Made by a program: the position numbers and the translations under genes. 64,000 nucleotides of DNA from Novosphingobium lindaniclasticum LE124. Its GTDB lineage: Bacteria; Pseudomonadota; Alphaproteobacteria; Sphingomonadales; Sphingomonadaceae. Where the stretch lies: NCBI RefSeq assembly GCF_000445125.1, contig NZ_ATHL01000028.1, forward strand, positions 1 to 64,000, read 5' to 3'. The notes under the pieces are model-generated. The model ran no database searches and was not told where the DNA came from. It was given only the letters and a program-made list of their open reading frames with translations. Shown piece after piece: positions 19,708-28,795 of the stretch (positions within the stretch are counted from its first letter, which is position 1; each line of letters starts with the position of its first letter).

Positions 19708-20466
19708 CTACTTCTTCCAGCCGGACAGCGTGAGGATCTCGAACCGCTCGACGGTTCGTCCATCGGTTCCGGCGGCGGCAAAAGCCTCTCGCGCCCGAGA
19801 CCATGCTGCCTTGGTCAACGGCGGGGCGACATCGGCCAGCACATTGCCGGCAGCTTGAGCCCGGATATCGCCGACCAGTCGTTCGAGGCTGCGAAAGCCG
19901 ACTTGAAGAGGGCGCTGATCGATCACCGGATCGGCAAAAAGCGCTCGCTGCAACAACTGGCCGCCTGCGCGTACATCGACCATCGGGTGGATGCGGGCGG
20001 CCGGCCGGTCGCCATCGGCCGCCAGCATTACATCACGCAGGACCGGCAGGCTCCCCGCCGACAGGAAGCTCGCGATCATCATGCCGCCTTGCGCTAAGGC
20101 GCTGCGAATGTGAACCAGGGCGCCGGGCAGGTCGTTGACCGTATCGAGGGTGCCCAGGCTAGCAATCAAGTCGAACCCGCCGAACGGGTAGGGCGCTTCT
20201 TCGTCAAGGCCATCCCCTGGCTCGGCCTGCGTCACTTCGATACTCCGGGCCTCCAGCGCCTGAGCGAGGGATCCCGTCCAGTCCCCGACGATCAGCGCGC
20301 GCTTGGGCTCGAAGCGCAGGAAAGAGAGGCGCTCCAGAACGTCTTCGACCATGTCGTCGAGCAGGTAACGAGGCGCGTCCGGTTGGTGCCGGGTAGCGAT
20401 GGCGCGGCGGCGGGCGGCGATGCGCCGAGCGGGCGAGAAGATGCGGGGGGGAGCTTTGCTGGCCAT
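19708..20466 (-). CDS. SAM-dependent methyltransferase (BioC/NDUFAF5-like)
   Basis: A 252-residue class I methyltransferase. The nucleotide-binding fold is visible as a degenerate motif I (RALIVGDWTGSLAQAL), an acidic end of strand 2, FDLIASLGTLDTVNDLPGAL, and MMIASFLSAGSLPVLR. The layout resembles NDUFAF5 (complex I assembly) and BioC relatives common in alphaproteobacteria; neither substrate can be proved here. AGGGG lies just upstream of a double ATG; I chose the second (20466) for spacing. Divergent from comF. Confidence 0.78.
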   Translation of the reverse strand: MASKAPPRIFSPARRIAARRRAIATRHQPDAPRYLLDDMVEDVLERLSFLRFEPKRALIVGDWTGSLAQALEARSIEVTQAEPGDGLDEEAPYPFGGFDLIASLGTLDTVNDLPGALVHIRSALAQGGMMIASFLSAGSLPVLRDVMLAADGDRPAARIHPMVDVRAGGQLLQRALFADPVIDQRPLQVGFRSLERLVGDIRAQAAGNVLADVAPPLTKAAWSRAREAFAAAGTDGRTVERFEILTLSGWKK

Positions 20467-20573
20467 CATGGTCCCCTGCCGATTTGTCACGCCCGGCGCA
20501 ACCGCGCTTCGTGCAATCGGATTAACGCCTTGTAGCTTGCAAAGAGCCGCTCGGCCTTTACCCCTCGTCGAAG

Positions 20574-21365
20574 ATGTCGATTTTGCGCGCTTTTGATCTC
20601 CTGGTCGATCTGCTCTTTCCCCCGCGATGCCCGCTTTGCGGGGCGGGAATCAGCGCCCACGGCGGGCTTTGCAGTGCCTGCTGGGGCGAACTGGCCATTC
20701 CCGGCGATCCGTGCTGCACCGCCTGTTCAAGGCCCTTTGCCGCGGATGTGCCTACCGGTTCCCTGTGCGCGCCCTGCATGGGCGATCCGCCCAGGCATGA
20801 CGGCATCGCCGCTGCCACGCTCTACAACGATGCCTCGCGCCGCCTGGTGCTGGCCTTGAAGCACGGCAATCGCATCGCGCACGCCGGCCTCATGGGGCGG
20901 CTTATCAGTACGAAGTTGCCATTCGTGGATGAAACCTGGCTGATCGTGCCGGTGCCGCTCCATCGCTGGCGGATCTGGCGGAGGGGCTACAACCAGGCAG
21001 CGGAACTGGCGCGCGAGATATCGAGAGCGACCGGGGGGACGCTGGTGGTGGACATGCTCGACCGGCGCAAGGCCACGCGTTCGCTGGCCGGGCTGGGCAA
21101 AGTTGCCCGGCGACGGGTTCTCTCCGGCGCGATCGCGGTCCGTCCGGCGCGCAGAACGATGCTGAAAGGGGCGCGAGTCGTGCTGGTGGACGACGTCCTG
21201 ACGAGCGGCGCCACCAGCGAGGTCTGCGTGTCCGCCCTGAAGCGCTCGGGAGCCGAACGCGTGGTGATCGGCTGCTTTGCCCGGGTCTTGGACGAGGCGT
21301 TGGACCATGTCCGCCCCACGCAAGCATCCCCGAGGCCGGTTTTCCCGACAGCCGGACAAGCGTGA
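20574..21365 (+). CDS. comF: ComF family protein (phosphoribosyltransferase-like)
   Basis: A 263-residue ComF/GntX protein: N-terminal double zinc-ribbon-like cysteines (PPRCPLCG, CSACW, CCTAC, LCAPC) joined to a type I phosphoribosyltransferase domain with the PRPP-binding loop VVLVDDVLTSGATS. ComF helps process transforming single-stranded DNA in competent bacteria; no other competence gene is near, so its role here is open. Followed by a hairpin terminator. Confidence 0.93.
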   Translation: MSILRAFDLLVDLLFPPRCPLCGAGISAHGGLCSACWGELAIPGDPCCTACSRPFAADVPTGSLCAPCMGDPPRHDGIAAATLYNDASRRLVLALKHGNRIAHAGLMGRLISTKLPFVDETWLIVPVPLHRWRIWRRGYNQAAELAREISRATGGTLVVDMLDRRKATRSLAGLGKVARRRVLSGAIAVRPARRTMLKGARVVLVDDVLTSGATSEVCVSALKRSGAERVVIGCFARVLDEALDHVRPTQASPRPVFPTAGQA

Positions 21366-21390
21366 GTGGCCGAGCCGATACATACGAAAA

Positions 21391-21415
21391 CGCCCGAAAC
21401 CGAAGGTTTCGGGCG
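21391..21415 (+). terminator. terminator hairpin after comF
   Basis: Perfect 11-base arms CGCCCGAAACC and GGTTTCGGGCG with a GAA loop, 25 bases after the comF stop, followed by TCCTC. A run of A lies on the upstream side. Confidence 0.75.
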
Positions 21416-21435
21416 TCCTCGTGACGAAACTGTTG

Positions 21436-21600
21436 AGCCCTGCATGGCAGTTCGGCGGTCCCCTGCCGGCCGCCTGGCCCGATCCCTCAAGTATTGAAAC
21501 CAGACCACTCGAAAGTATTCCGGTCTTGTTCCCTGAACCGTGGCGCTTGTATCAGCGACCTGTGGGTCAGCAGCAGCCCCCCGGCTGCACATGCACAATC
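21436..21600 (+). ncRNA. ssrS: candidate 6S RNA
   Basis: Non-coding stretch that folds into one long rod like 6S RNA, the regulator that mimics an open promoter and binds housekeeping RNA polymerase. Nested helices join TGCATG/GCAG (21441-21450) with CTGC/CATGCA (21585-21595), TCGG with CCGG (21452-21455/21581-21584), and CTGGCCC with GGGTCAG (21474-21480/21564-21570), leaving a large central bubble and a terminal arm (CAGACC/GGTCTTG). It also contains CCCTGAACC and GTGGCGCT, strings resembling E. coli 6S RNA. Ends are approximate; identity is by fold and fragments only. Confidence 0.6.
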
Positions 21601-21714
21601 CTACGAAACCCAGGGGTTGAAAAGAGGTAGCGCAAAGCTACGAGGATTTTGGTGGGCGGCTGTGGTTATCGTGCAACAACAGCGTCCAATGAACATCGAG
21701 CGAAGGAAATGGTC

Positions 21715-22092
21715 ATGTCCGAAGTGAGCAAGGTTGAACGCGAGCTGGGCACAGTCTTTCTGCCGCGCTTCGACGCGCAGGGGCTGTTGATCGCGATCGC
21801 CGTGGACACACAGACGCGCGACATTCTGATGGTGGCCTATATGGATGCCGAAGCGCTCGAGAAGACGCGCGAAACCGGGCTGGCCCATTTCCATTCCCGC
21901 TCGCGCGGCAGGTTGTGGCTGAAGGGGGAGACCTCCGGCCACTTCCTGCGCGTGGAAGAGATGCTTGTAGACTGCGACCAGGATGCTCTCGAGCTTCGCG
22001 TGCGCCCCGAAGGTCCGGCCTGTCACACCGGGGCTCGCAGCTGTTTTTATAGGAAGCTCTCCGGCGATTTGCTGATTCGAGTGGCGGAGTAA
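21715..22092 (+). CDS. hisI: phosphoribosyl-AMP cyclohydrolase
   Basis: Third step of histidine biosynthesis: opens the adenine ring of phosphoribosyl-AMP. The 125-residue protein has the family signature VAYMDAEALEKT, FHSRSRGRLWLKGETSGH, the Asp-rich metal site VDCDQDALEL and the zinc cysteines in CHTGARSCFYR. There is no fused HisE domain. AAGGA at 21703-21707 fits the ATG at 21715; an ATG at 21709 is too close to it. The gene stands alone, away from other his genes. Confidence 0.95.
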   Translation: MSEVSKVERELGTVFLPRFDAQGLLIAIAVDTQTRDILMVAYMDAEALEKTRETGLAHFHSRSRGRLWLKGETSGHFLRVEEMLVDCDQDALELRVRPEGPACHTGARSCFYRKLSGDLLIRVAE

Positions 22093-22146
22093 GGCGTTAG
22101 CTACCGAAACCGCGGTACAAGTATAGGAGCAGCATCTCTTGCCCTA

Positions 22147-22200
22147 AGAACATGCACTTATCGGCTTATTTCAAAATTAACCGAAGAATCAGCATGTTCT
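22147..22200. repeat. long dyad downstream of hisI in a gene-free stretch
   Basis: Inverted repeat AGAACATGC (22147-22155) and GCATGTTCT (22192-22200) with an AT-rich interior that holds a second smaller dyad (TCGGCTTA / TAACCGA with one mismatch). It could be an RNA hairpin ending the hisI transcript or a protein-binding dyad. The rest of the 398-base gap 22093-22490 shows no coding frame, tRNA or further repeat that I can support; it must hold the promoter of the next gene. Confidence 0.5.
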
Positions 22201-22490
22201 ATCGATCACCACTGAGCGGACGGAACGGACGGATCGTCGCAATCGGCTCGCAAGAGTATTCCGCGCAATGAATTATCCCGGATGACAGGGTGCAACGACC
22301 TTCTTTGGTCGCGCCCGTCCTACGAGAAAATCGTTGAACGGCAGTGTGTTCGATCCGTGCTTCGTGCCCCGCGCGCGGATCGGCGCGCACTGGCGGCTGC
22401 CGGTTCGCCGACGACTGGAAGCGGCCCGGCTGCGGGAGATTGGGTGGCCTTGTCAGGCGCCTGGGGCACACGAATGGAAGGGAAGCATCA

Positions 22491-22922
22491 ATGAAGCATA
22501 AAGCGTTGATTGCTGCCGTGGTGGTGGGGCTCGTTGCAGCACCAACCGCCGCGATGGCAGATCAGAGGCCGAGCTCGTCCTCCAGCAACTTCCAAACCTC
22601 CAACTTCTCCAAGAACTCCGGCTGGGGCCGGGGCGACAGTGGTGAACGTGGAAACGACCGCGGTGGCGATCGTTGGGGCAAGCCCGGTTGGGGTTCCAAC
22701 AAGCCCGGTTGGGGCCGACCCGGTTCCGGCTGGGGCTGGGGTTGGGGCAAGCCCGGCGGCAGCTGGGGTAAGCCCGGCTGGGGCTGGGGCAAGCCCGGTT
22801 GGGGCTGGGGTAAGCCTGGTTGGGGCTGGGGCAAGCCCGGCTGGGGCCATGGCGGACCTGGCCATGGTCATGGACCCGGTCACGGCTGGGATCCGGATGA
22901 CGGCAAGTCGGACGGCTGCTGA
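22491..22922 (+). CDS. secreted Gly/Trp/Lys-rich repeat protein
   Basis: A 143-residue exported protein I do not recognise. After a signal peptide (MKHKALIAAVVVGLVAAPTAAMA) come a Ser-rich segment, an Asp/Arg/Gly segment, and a tandem array of KPGWGWG heptads (about residues 94-118) grading into GHGGPGHGHGPGHGW with six histidines, then an acidic tail ending in a lone Cys. The array could be a flexible, aromatic-rich surface or matrix polymer; the His/Gly tail could bind metal. Both are inference. Start at 22491 is supported by a purine-rich GGAAGGGAAG and the signal peptide. Confidence 0.75.
   Translation: MKHKALIAAVVVGLVAAPTAAMADQRPSSSSSNFQTSNFSKNSGWGRGDSGERGNDRGGDRWGKPGWGSNKPGWGRPGSGWGWGWGKPGGSWGKPGWGWGKPGWGWGKPGWGWGKPGWGHGGPGHGHGPGHGWDPDDGKSDGC
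22770..22847 (+). repeat. 21-base tandem repeats inside the Gly/Trp-rich gene
   Basis: Three full 21-base units (22770-22790, 22791-22811, 22812-22832) and a partial fourth encode KPGWGWG heptads. Units differ by one to three third-position changes, so the array expanded by duplication and is then kept at the protein level. Copy number may vary between strains. Confidence 0.85.
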
Positions 22923-22937
22923 GCCGGCGACCTGACG

Positions 22938-22969
22938 GCCGTGGCCGCTCCTCGAGGGGCGGCCACGGC
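22938..22969. terminator. terminator between Gly/Trp-rich protein and dienelactone hydrolase
   Basis: Perfect 11-base arms GCCGTGGCCGC and GCGGCCACGGC with a 10-base loop, followed on the plus strand by TTTCGTCATT. It lies between convergent stops (22922 and 22978). Confidence 0.8.
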
Positions 22970-22977
22970 TTTCGTCA

Positions 22978-23681
22978 TTATCCCAGAACTTCGTCGAAGA
23001 AGCTGAGCAGCGCCGCCCAGCTCTGGCGATCCGCGCTGGCGTCATAGCCGATGGCCGCCATGCCGCGCGCGTCGCTTCCCGGATCGGTGAAGCCGTGACG
23101 GACGCCCGAGTAGGCATGGAAATGCCAGTTGGCACCGGCACGGTCCATCTCTTCCCAGAAGCCGAGCACTTGTTCACGGGGGACGAGCGGGTCGGCGTCG
23201 CCATGACAGATCAGGATACGCGCCTTGACCGCACCCGGCTCGGCAGGTGCCGCAGTCGAGAGCGTGCCGTGGAAGCTCACGGCCGCCGCCAGATCCTCTC
23301 CGCTGCGCGCCGCTTCCAGCACCGCCTGCCCGCCCATGCAGTAGCCGATGCCGAGCAAAGGCAAGCCGCTTGCTTCCGGCACACTGCGCAGCGCGGCGAT
23401 CCCGGCAGCGATGCGGGCGCGGTAGTGGGCATTATCGGCGCGCAGCTTCTCGGCCAGCGGGAACGAGGCTTCGAAGCTCGCTACCGGCTCGCCGTAGAAG
23501 TCTGCAACCATGACGATGTAGCCCAGATCTGCGAGCATTGCGGCACGGCGTTCCATCGCCGGATTGAAGTTGGCGATCGTCGGAAAGACGATAACCGCTG
23601 CGCGCGGCGCGTCCTGTGGCCGGGCCAGGTAGCCGGTCAGTTCCTGACCGGCATGGCTGTAGGCGACCTTTTCGAGCATGG

Positions 23682-23685
<4 letters not shown>
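22978..23685 (-). CDS. dienelactone hydrolase family protein
   Basis: A 235-residue alpha/beta hydrolase of the dienelactone hydrolase (carboxymethylenebutenolidase) family. The nucleophile is a cysteine, as in true [11 protein letters not shown] (Cys116), with Asp in HGDADPLVP (about 163-165) and His197 in SGVRHGF. Such enzymes open lactones in aromatic degradation, but no ring-cleavage genes are near, so the substrate is open. Its ATG overlaps the cysK stop (ATGA), making it the last gene of the operon. Confidence 0.88.
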
Positions 23686-24595
<910 letters not shown>

Positions 24596-24599
<4 letters not shown>

Positions 24600-25900
24600 T
24601 GTTCATGCTCCCATCGTGGTGCGAAGGTGCGGGCGCGGCGGATCTCGGGAAAGCTCCAGGCCCAGATTGCGGTGATGACTATGGCAGCGCCGCCGCCGAA
24701 AACAACAGCCCCGGTCGCGCCGAGCAAGGCCGCCGCCACGCCCGACTGCATTTCGCCAAGCTCGTTGGAGGCCGAGATGGCGAGACCGGATATGGCCGAC
24801 ACGCGGCCGCGCTTGTCGTCGGGGGTGCGAAGCTGAACCAGCGAGCTGCGGATGAACACGGAAATCATGTCCGCCGCGCCGAGAAGGGCGAGGAAGCCGA
24901 GCGAAATCATGAAGCTGCGGGACAGGCCGAAGCCGACCGTCATGGCGCCGTAGGCGGCGACGGACAGCAGCATCTTCACGCCGACGTTCTTCGCCAAGGG
25001 CCTGAACGAAAGCCAGAGCGCGACAACGGCGGCACCGCAGGCGGTCGCCGCACGCATCTGGCCCAGGCCTTCGGGTCCGACGTGCAGAATGTCGCGCGCG
25101 AAGACAGGCATAAGCGCGGTCGCTCCGCCGAGCAGCACGGCGAACAGGTCCAGTGTGATGCAGCCGAGCAGGAAGCGTTCTCGCCAGATGAAGTGAAACC
25201 CATCGACGATCTGCCGGATCGGGTGGTCGCGCCGTGCCTCCTTGGGAACCGGGGGCAGGTTGCGGATGCTGGTGATGCTGAAGGCGGCGATCGCCATCAG
25301 CCCGGCAGCGACCCAGTAGGGCGTCGCATGATGGCGGGCGAAGAGAAAGCCGAAGGCGGCCGGGCCGATGATCGTACCGGCTTCGATCGCGATCGAGTTG
25401 AAGGCGATTGCGCGGGGTATGAGCGAGACCGGGACGATGTTGGGCGCAATCGCGGTCATCGAGGGGCTGACGAAAACCCGCGCAATGCCGTGGAGGGCCG
25501 CGTAGACATAGAGCAGCGGCAGGCTGCGCAGTTCGAGTTCCGTGATCACCGCCAGGCCGATCGCCACGAGAATGTCCGCCGACATGGCCAGGCCCGCCAC
25601 TTTGCGCCGATCGAAGCGATCGGCGATCACGCCTGCGATCGGGGTCAGCAGGAAAATCGGCAGGAACTGGGCAAGCCCGAGCAGACCGAGCTGGAACGAA
25701 GCCTCCGCGATGGACATGCCGTAATCGCTGCGGGCGACATCGTAGAGCTGGTAGCCGATGATGACGACCATGCCTGTCGAGGCGAAGACCACGGCGAAGC
25801 GGGCGAGCCAGAACTTGCGATAGTCGGCGATGCGCAGGGGGGAGGTCGCCTCGGGCGGAACCGGGCTGGGGGTCTCGATGGTGTTCACCCGCTGGTGCAT
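24596..25900 (-). CDS. MFS transporter, EntS-like (MFS_3)
   Basis: A 434-residue inner-membrane transporter with about 12 helices. The N-terminal half has the loop 2-3 motif [17 protein letters not shown]. The sequence type ([26 protein letters not shown]) is that of the enterobactin-exporter-like MFS_3 group, many of which export siderophores or drugs. It follows the TonB receptor by 64 bases and overlaps cysK, so it probably belongs to the same transcript. Substrate unknown. Confidence 0.88.
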
Positions 25901-25964
25901 GGCAGCATGTCAAAGCATTGCCAAGACATGCTGCTCCGCCATCCGGGCAGGTTATGTTTTTCGC

Positions 25965-28070
25965 TCAGTAGGTAAAGCGCGCGGTGATCCGCACGTCACG
26001 GCCGGCGATCGGCACGAAGTCCCGCGTTTCGGAAGCGGCAAGGCGGCCGGTCACATCCAGCAGGTTGTCGGCGGCGAGAATGAGCGAGAGGGGGCCCTGC
26101 TCACCGAACGGCCGCCAGGTGGCGCTGGCATTGACGAGGGTGAACGCGTTCGTGGGGTTCTCGTTCTCGGTCACGCGGGTCTGTTTGGCGTTCCACTCGA
26201 CTTCGCCGCGCAAGGTAAAGGCGGACGAATCGAATTCCAGGCCGCCCCGCGCACGAACCGGCGGGATGCGAGGCACCGGCCCCCTGTCGACGAGGCGGGC
26301 ATGGGTGTAGTCGACCCCGCCATCTGCCTTGATCGCCTTGTCGCCCCAGCGGGCGAAGGTCACGCCGCCCTCGGCCTCGATGCCGCGAAAGCGGGCAGGC
26401 GCCTGGAGATACTGGTACACTGGGAAGTCCTCGATCACTTCGCCGGTCGGGACTGCGGTTATGAAGTTGGCGAAGTTGGTTCCGAACACCGTGACGGAGG
26501 CGGCGATGTCGCCGCCATTGTAGCGCGCTCCGGCCTCGATGCTGTCGCTGCGTTCCACCTTGAAATCGGGATTGCCGCGTTCGTAGGACTGGGTCGCATC
26601 GTGCATGCCGTCGATGAAGAGTTCCTCCGCCGAAGGCGCGCGTTCGCCGTGCGCATAGTTGAACGACAGCGTGACGGTGTCGGTCGGATGCCAGGCGGCC
26701 CCGGCGACGGCGGCGTATTGATCGAAGTTGCGGTGGTCGCGTGCCGGAATGGTGCGGATCCGGGTGTTCTCGTAGCGAAGCGCGCCTTCCAGATCGAACC
26801 GTCCGACTTCCAGCCGCTGCAGCGTGAAGACTGCAAAGCGATCGCTATTGTTGTTGGGCAGCAGCTTCTCGTCGCCGTTGATGTCGAGCTGCGAGGAGGA
26901 ATACTGCGCGCCCGTCGAGCCGCTCCAGATTCCGCGCCGGGCCTGGTCAGCCTGGACCCGGACTTCGACGGCCTTGTTGTGGAACTGGGTGCCGATTTCA
27001 CCGCCTTCGATCTCGGCGTGCTCATAGTCGCCATAGGCCCCGCGCACTTCCAGTCGCTTCAGGAAGCCGGAAAGGTTGAGACCTGCACGCAAGTCCACGC
27101 GGGTCTGCCGCAGGGAGATGCTGGTGGCTTCCGGATCGGCCGAGGGGCGCGGCGGAATGCCGTAGTCGGTGGCGAGGCGCTGGACCGAGACCCCGATGTC
27201 ACCGCCGTCGTCGATAAAGGCCAAGCCGCCGCCCAGCGTCCAGCCTTCGGTGCCGCTGTTGGCGATCTTCCCGCGCCGGTTCGCCTGTTGCGCCAGCGTG
27301 GCTGCGCCGGTGAGATCGCCGGCATCGGCAAGGTCGCTGGCCTGGGCCAGCGTCTGAGCGCGCAGCTGCGGCGAGAGGACGTGGCCGCCGACGCGCAAGT
27401 CGTCGCTATGGTGATACGAGGCGTCGAGGTGTGCGACGAGGCGGCTGGCAAGACGAATGTCGGTCGCCACGCCGCCATTGACCATGTCAGCAGCCGTACC
27501 GAAGGAGCCCAGCGCATCGACGGTGAACGCCTTCTCGGGAACCTTGCGGGGGATGCGCTTGTCTACGGCATTGACCGCACCGCCCGCGGGATCGCTGGCA
27601 TAGAGCAGGACGCGGGGGCCATGCAGCACTTCGACGCGGTCGATGTTGAGCGTGTCCAGCGAGACTGCGTGGTCCGCCGAGACCGACGAGGCATCCAGCG
27701 AGCCGATGCCGTCGAGCAGAACCTGTACGCGGGGGCCATCGAAGCCGCGCAGGACCGGTCGCGAAACGCCGGGCGCGAAGCCGGTGCTCGAGACGCCGGG
27801 CAGGCTGGCAAGCATTTCGCCGATCTGCGGCCTCAGGTCGCGGGTGAGGGCCTCGCCGGAAAGCACGACAGGAGCGGAAATCGGATCGGCATTACCGGAA
27901 ATGAGACGCCCGGTGACGATGATGTCGGCGCCGCTCTCCTGAGGGTGGGAGCTGGTGTCGCTCGCGACAGGGGCGGTCGTGGTCTGCGCGGTGGCAAGCG
28001 TGGGCACGAGCGCGGAGGACAAAGCGCTGGCAGTTACCAGCAGAGCGATTCGGGAGGTGGGGAGCGTCAT
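25965..28070 (-). CDS. TonB-dependent outer-membrane receptor, ZnuD-like
   Basis: A 701-residue outer-membrane receptor. A signal peptide (to about ATAQ) is followed by a TonB-box-like IIVTG, a plug domain (LRPQIGEMLASLPGVSSTGFAPGVSRPVLRGFDGPRVQVLLDGIGSLDASSVSADHA is conserved over many short blocks) and a beta barrel ending in a C-terminal aromatic (RFTY). The plug resembles ZnuD-type zinc receptors. It has no strongly His-rich loop that I can see, so zinc is a family-based guess. An AT-rich palindrome sits 21 bases upstream of the start. It is the first gene of an apparent operon with MFS, cysK and a hydrolase. Confidence 0.9.
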   Translation of the reverse strand: MTLPTSRIALLVTASALSSALVPTLATAQTTTAPVASDTSSHPQESGADIIVTGRLISGNADPISAPVVLSGEALTRDLRPQIGEMLASLPGVSSTGFAPGVSRPVLRGFDGPRVQVLLDGIGSLDASSVSADHAVSLDTLNIDRVEVLHGPRVLLYASDPAGGAVNAVDKRIPRKVPEKAFTVDALGSFGTAADMVNGGVATDIRLASRLVAHLDASYHHSDDLRVGGHVLSPQLRAQTLAQASDLADAGDLTGAATLAQQANRRGKIANSGTEGWTLGGGLAFIDDGGDIGVSVQRLATDYGIPPRPSADPEATSISLRQTRVDLRAGLNLSGFLKRLEVRGAYGDYEHAEIEGGEIGTQFHNKAVEVRVQADQARRGIWSGSTGAQYSSSQLDINGDEKLLPNNNSDRFAVFTLQRLEVGRFDLEGALRYENTRIRTIPARDHRNFDQYAAVAGAAWHPTDTVTLSFNYAHGERAPSAEELFIDGMHDATQSYERGNPDFKVERSDSIEAGARYNGGDIAASVTVFGTNFANFITAVPTGEVIEDFPVYQYLQAPARFRGIEAEGGVTFARWGDKAIKADGGVDYTHARLVDRGPVPRIPPVRARGGLEFDSSAFTLRGEVEWNAKQTRVTENENPTNAFTLVNASATWRPFGEQGPLSLILAADNLLDVTGRLAASETRDFVPIAGRDVRITARFTY

Positions 28071-28090
28071 GCGCCTCGGTTAATTGCGAG

Positions 28091-28103
28091 GATATAACAT
28101 ATC
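28091..28103 (-). promoter_or_regulatory. AT-rich palindrome before the TonB receptor (possible Zur/Fur-type site)
   Basis: GATATGTTATATC (minus strand) has 5-base inverted arms and overlaps the likely -10 region of the receptor gene. It contains ATGTTATA, one half of the Zur box known from proteobacteria; the second half-site is imperfect. A metal-dependent repressor site is plausible but unproved. Confidence 0.4.
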
Positions 28104-28288
28104 AATTCCGAAAGGTTTCCGGGCGACGAGGCGTTGTTAGCAAGCGATAAGTCGATAAGGCGTGGCTTCTTCAGGCGACTGCACTCATAGCTCCGACGGG
28201 CGGCTCGATAGTCGGATCGCAGGTATTGCGACGATCCGCCGACCCGTCAGCTTTTTATAACTGCAGTCCGCACCTTGGAGGCAGACAC

Positions 28289-28627
28289 TCAGCGCCGGGG
28301 GCGAAGACGAGGATTGGGTTGAACCGTATCGACCAGCTTCAGGAAATCGTCGACGCGAATGATGCGTTCGAACTGAAATCCGGCCCGGCCCTCATGCGCC
28401 CAGATCTGGTGAGCCTCGATTCGCCCGATCACCGGTAGCCGCATGACGAGGCGTTCTCCGCGATCGAGGGGCAGCTCGCCTTGCGACATGAAGCCCTGTG
28501 CCGAAAGGTTGACGATATGAAGGTGCAGGTCGCCCAATTGACGGTGTTCCGCAATCACCTTGTAATCGACCGGGTGGCGTGCCGCACGACGCTTGTCGGT
28601 TACAGTGAGCTGCGCTCCTGCAGTCAT
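28289..28627 (-). CDS. PilZ domain protein
   Basis: A 112-residue single-domain PilZ protein, a likely cyclic di-GMP receptor. The two binding motifs are visible: RRAARH near residue 13 (RxxxR type) and NLSAQGF near residue 39 ([DN]xSxxG type). No effector domain is fused, so it should act through a partner. Divergent in position from nothing obvious in c-di-GMP signalling; the flanking genes are a TonB receptor and tyrS. Confidence 0.85.
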   Translation of the reverse strand: MTAGAQLTVTDKRRAARHPVDYKVIAEHRQLGDLHLHIVNLSAQGFMSQGELPLDRGERLVMRLPVIGRIEAHQIWAHEGRAGFQFERIIRVDDFLKLVDTVQPNPRLRPRR

Positions 28628-28742
28628 TTCTATCGCCTCTGCTGTGATCTTGAGGGGAGACAGTGCAGGGAAATGGCAAAGAAACGGTAAACCCGTTTAC
28701 TACTGCGCAGTGCAAGGCGGCAAAACGTGCCTACCTTACGTT

Positions 28743-28775
28743 GAAGCGCCCCGGTTTCTGGAACCGGGGCGCTTC
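28743..28775 (-). terminator. strong hairpin downstream of tyrS
   Basis: Perfect 14-base arms GAAGCGCCCCGGTT and AACCGGGGCGCTTC with a 5-base loop, 20 bases beyond the tyrS stop on the minus strand. It has no T-tract but is the only stem there and lies before the PilZ gene. Confidence 0.65.
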
Positions 28776-28795
28776 CAGATGGAAGTCTCAGACGA

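Noticed and set aside
22093..22490. Riboswitch or tRNA in the large gap after hisI
   Set aside because: No T-loop sequence, cloverleaf or known riboswitch core was recognised; only the dyad at 22147-22200 stands out.
22488..23204. Pro/Ala/Thr-rich minus frame opposite the Gly/Trp-rich gene
   Set aside because: The apparent repeats only mirror the 21-base array of the plus-strand gene; no signal or start context.
25830..28097. 755-codon plus frame opposite the TonB receptor
   Set aside because: Antisense shadow; repetitive basic/acidic composition and no family signature, whereas the minus frame is a clear receptor with signal peptide.
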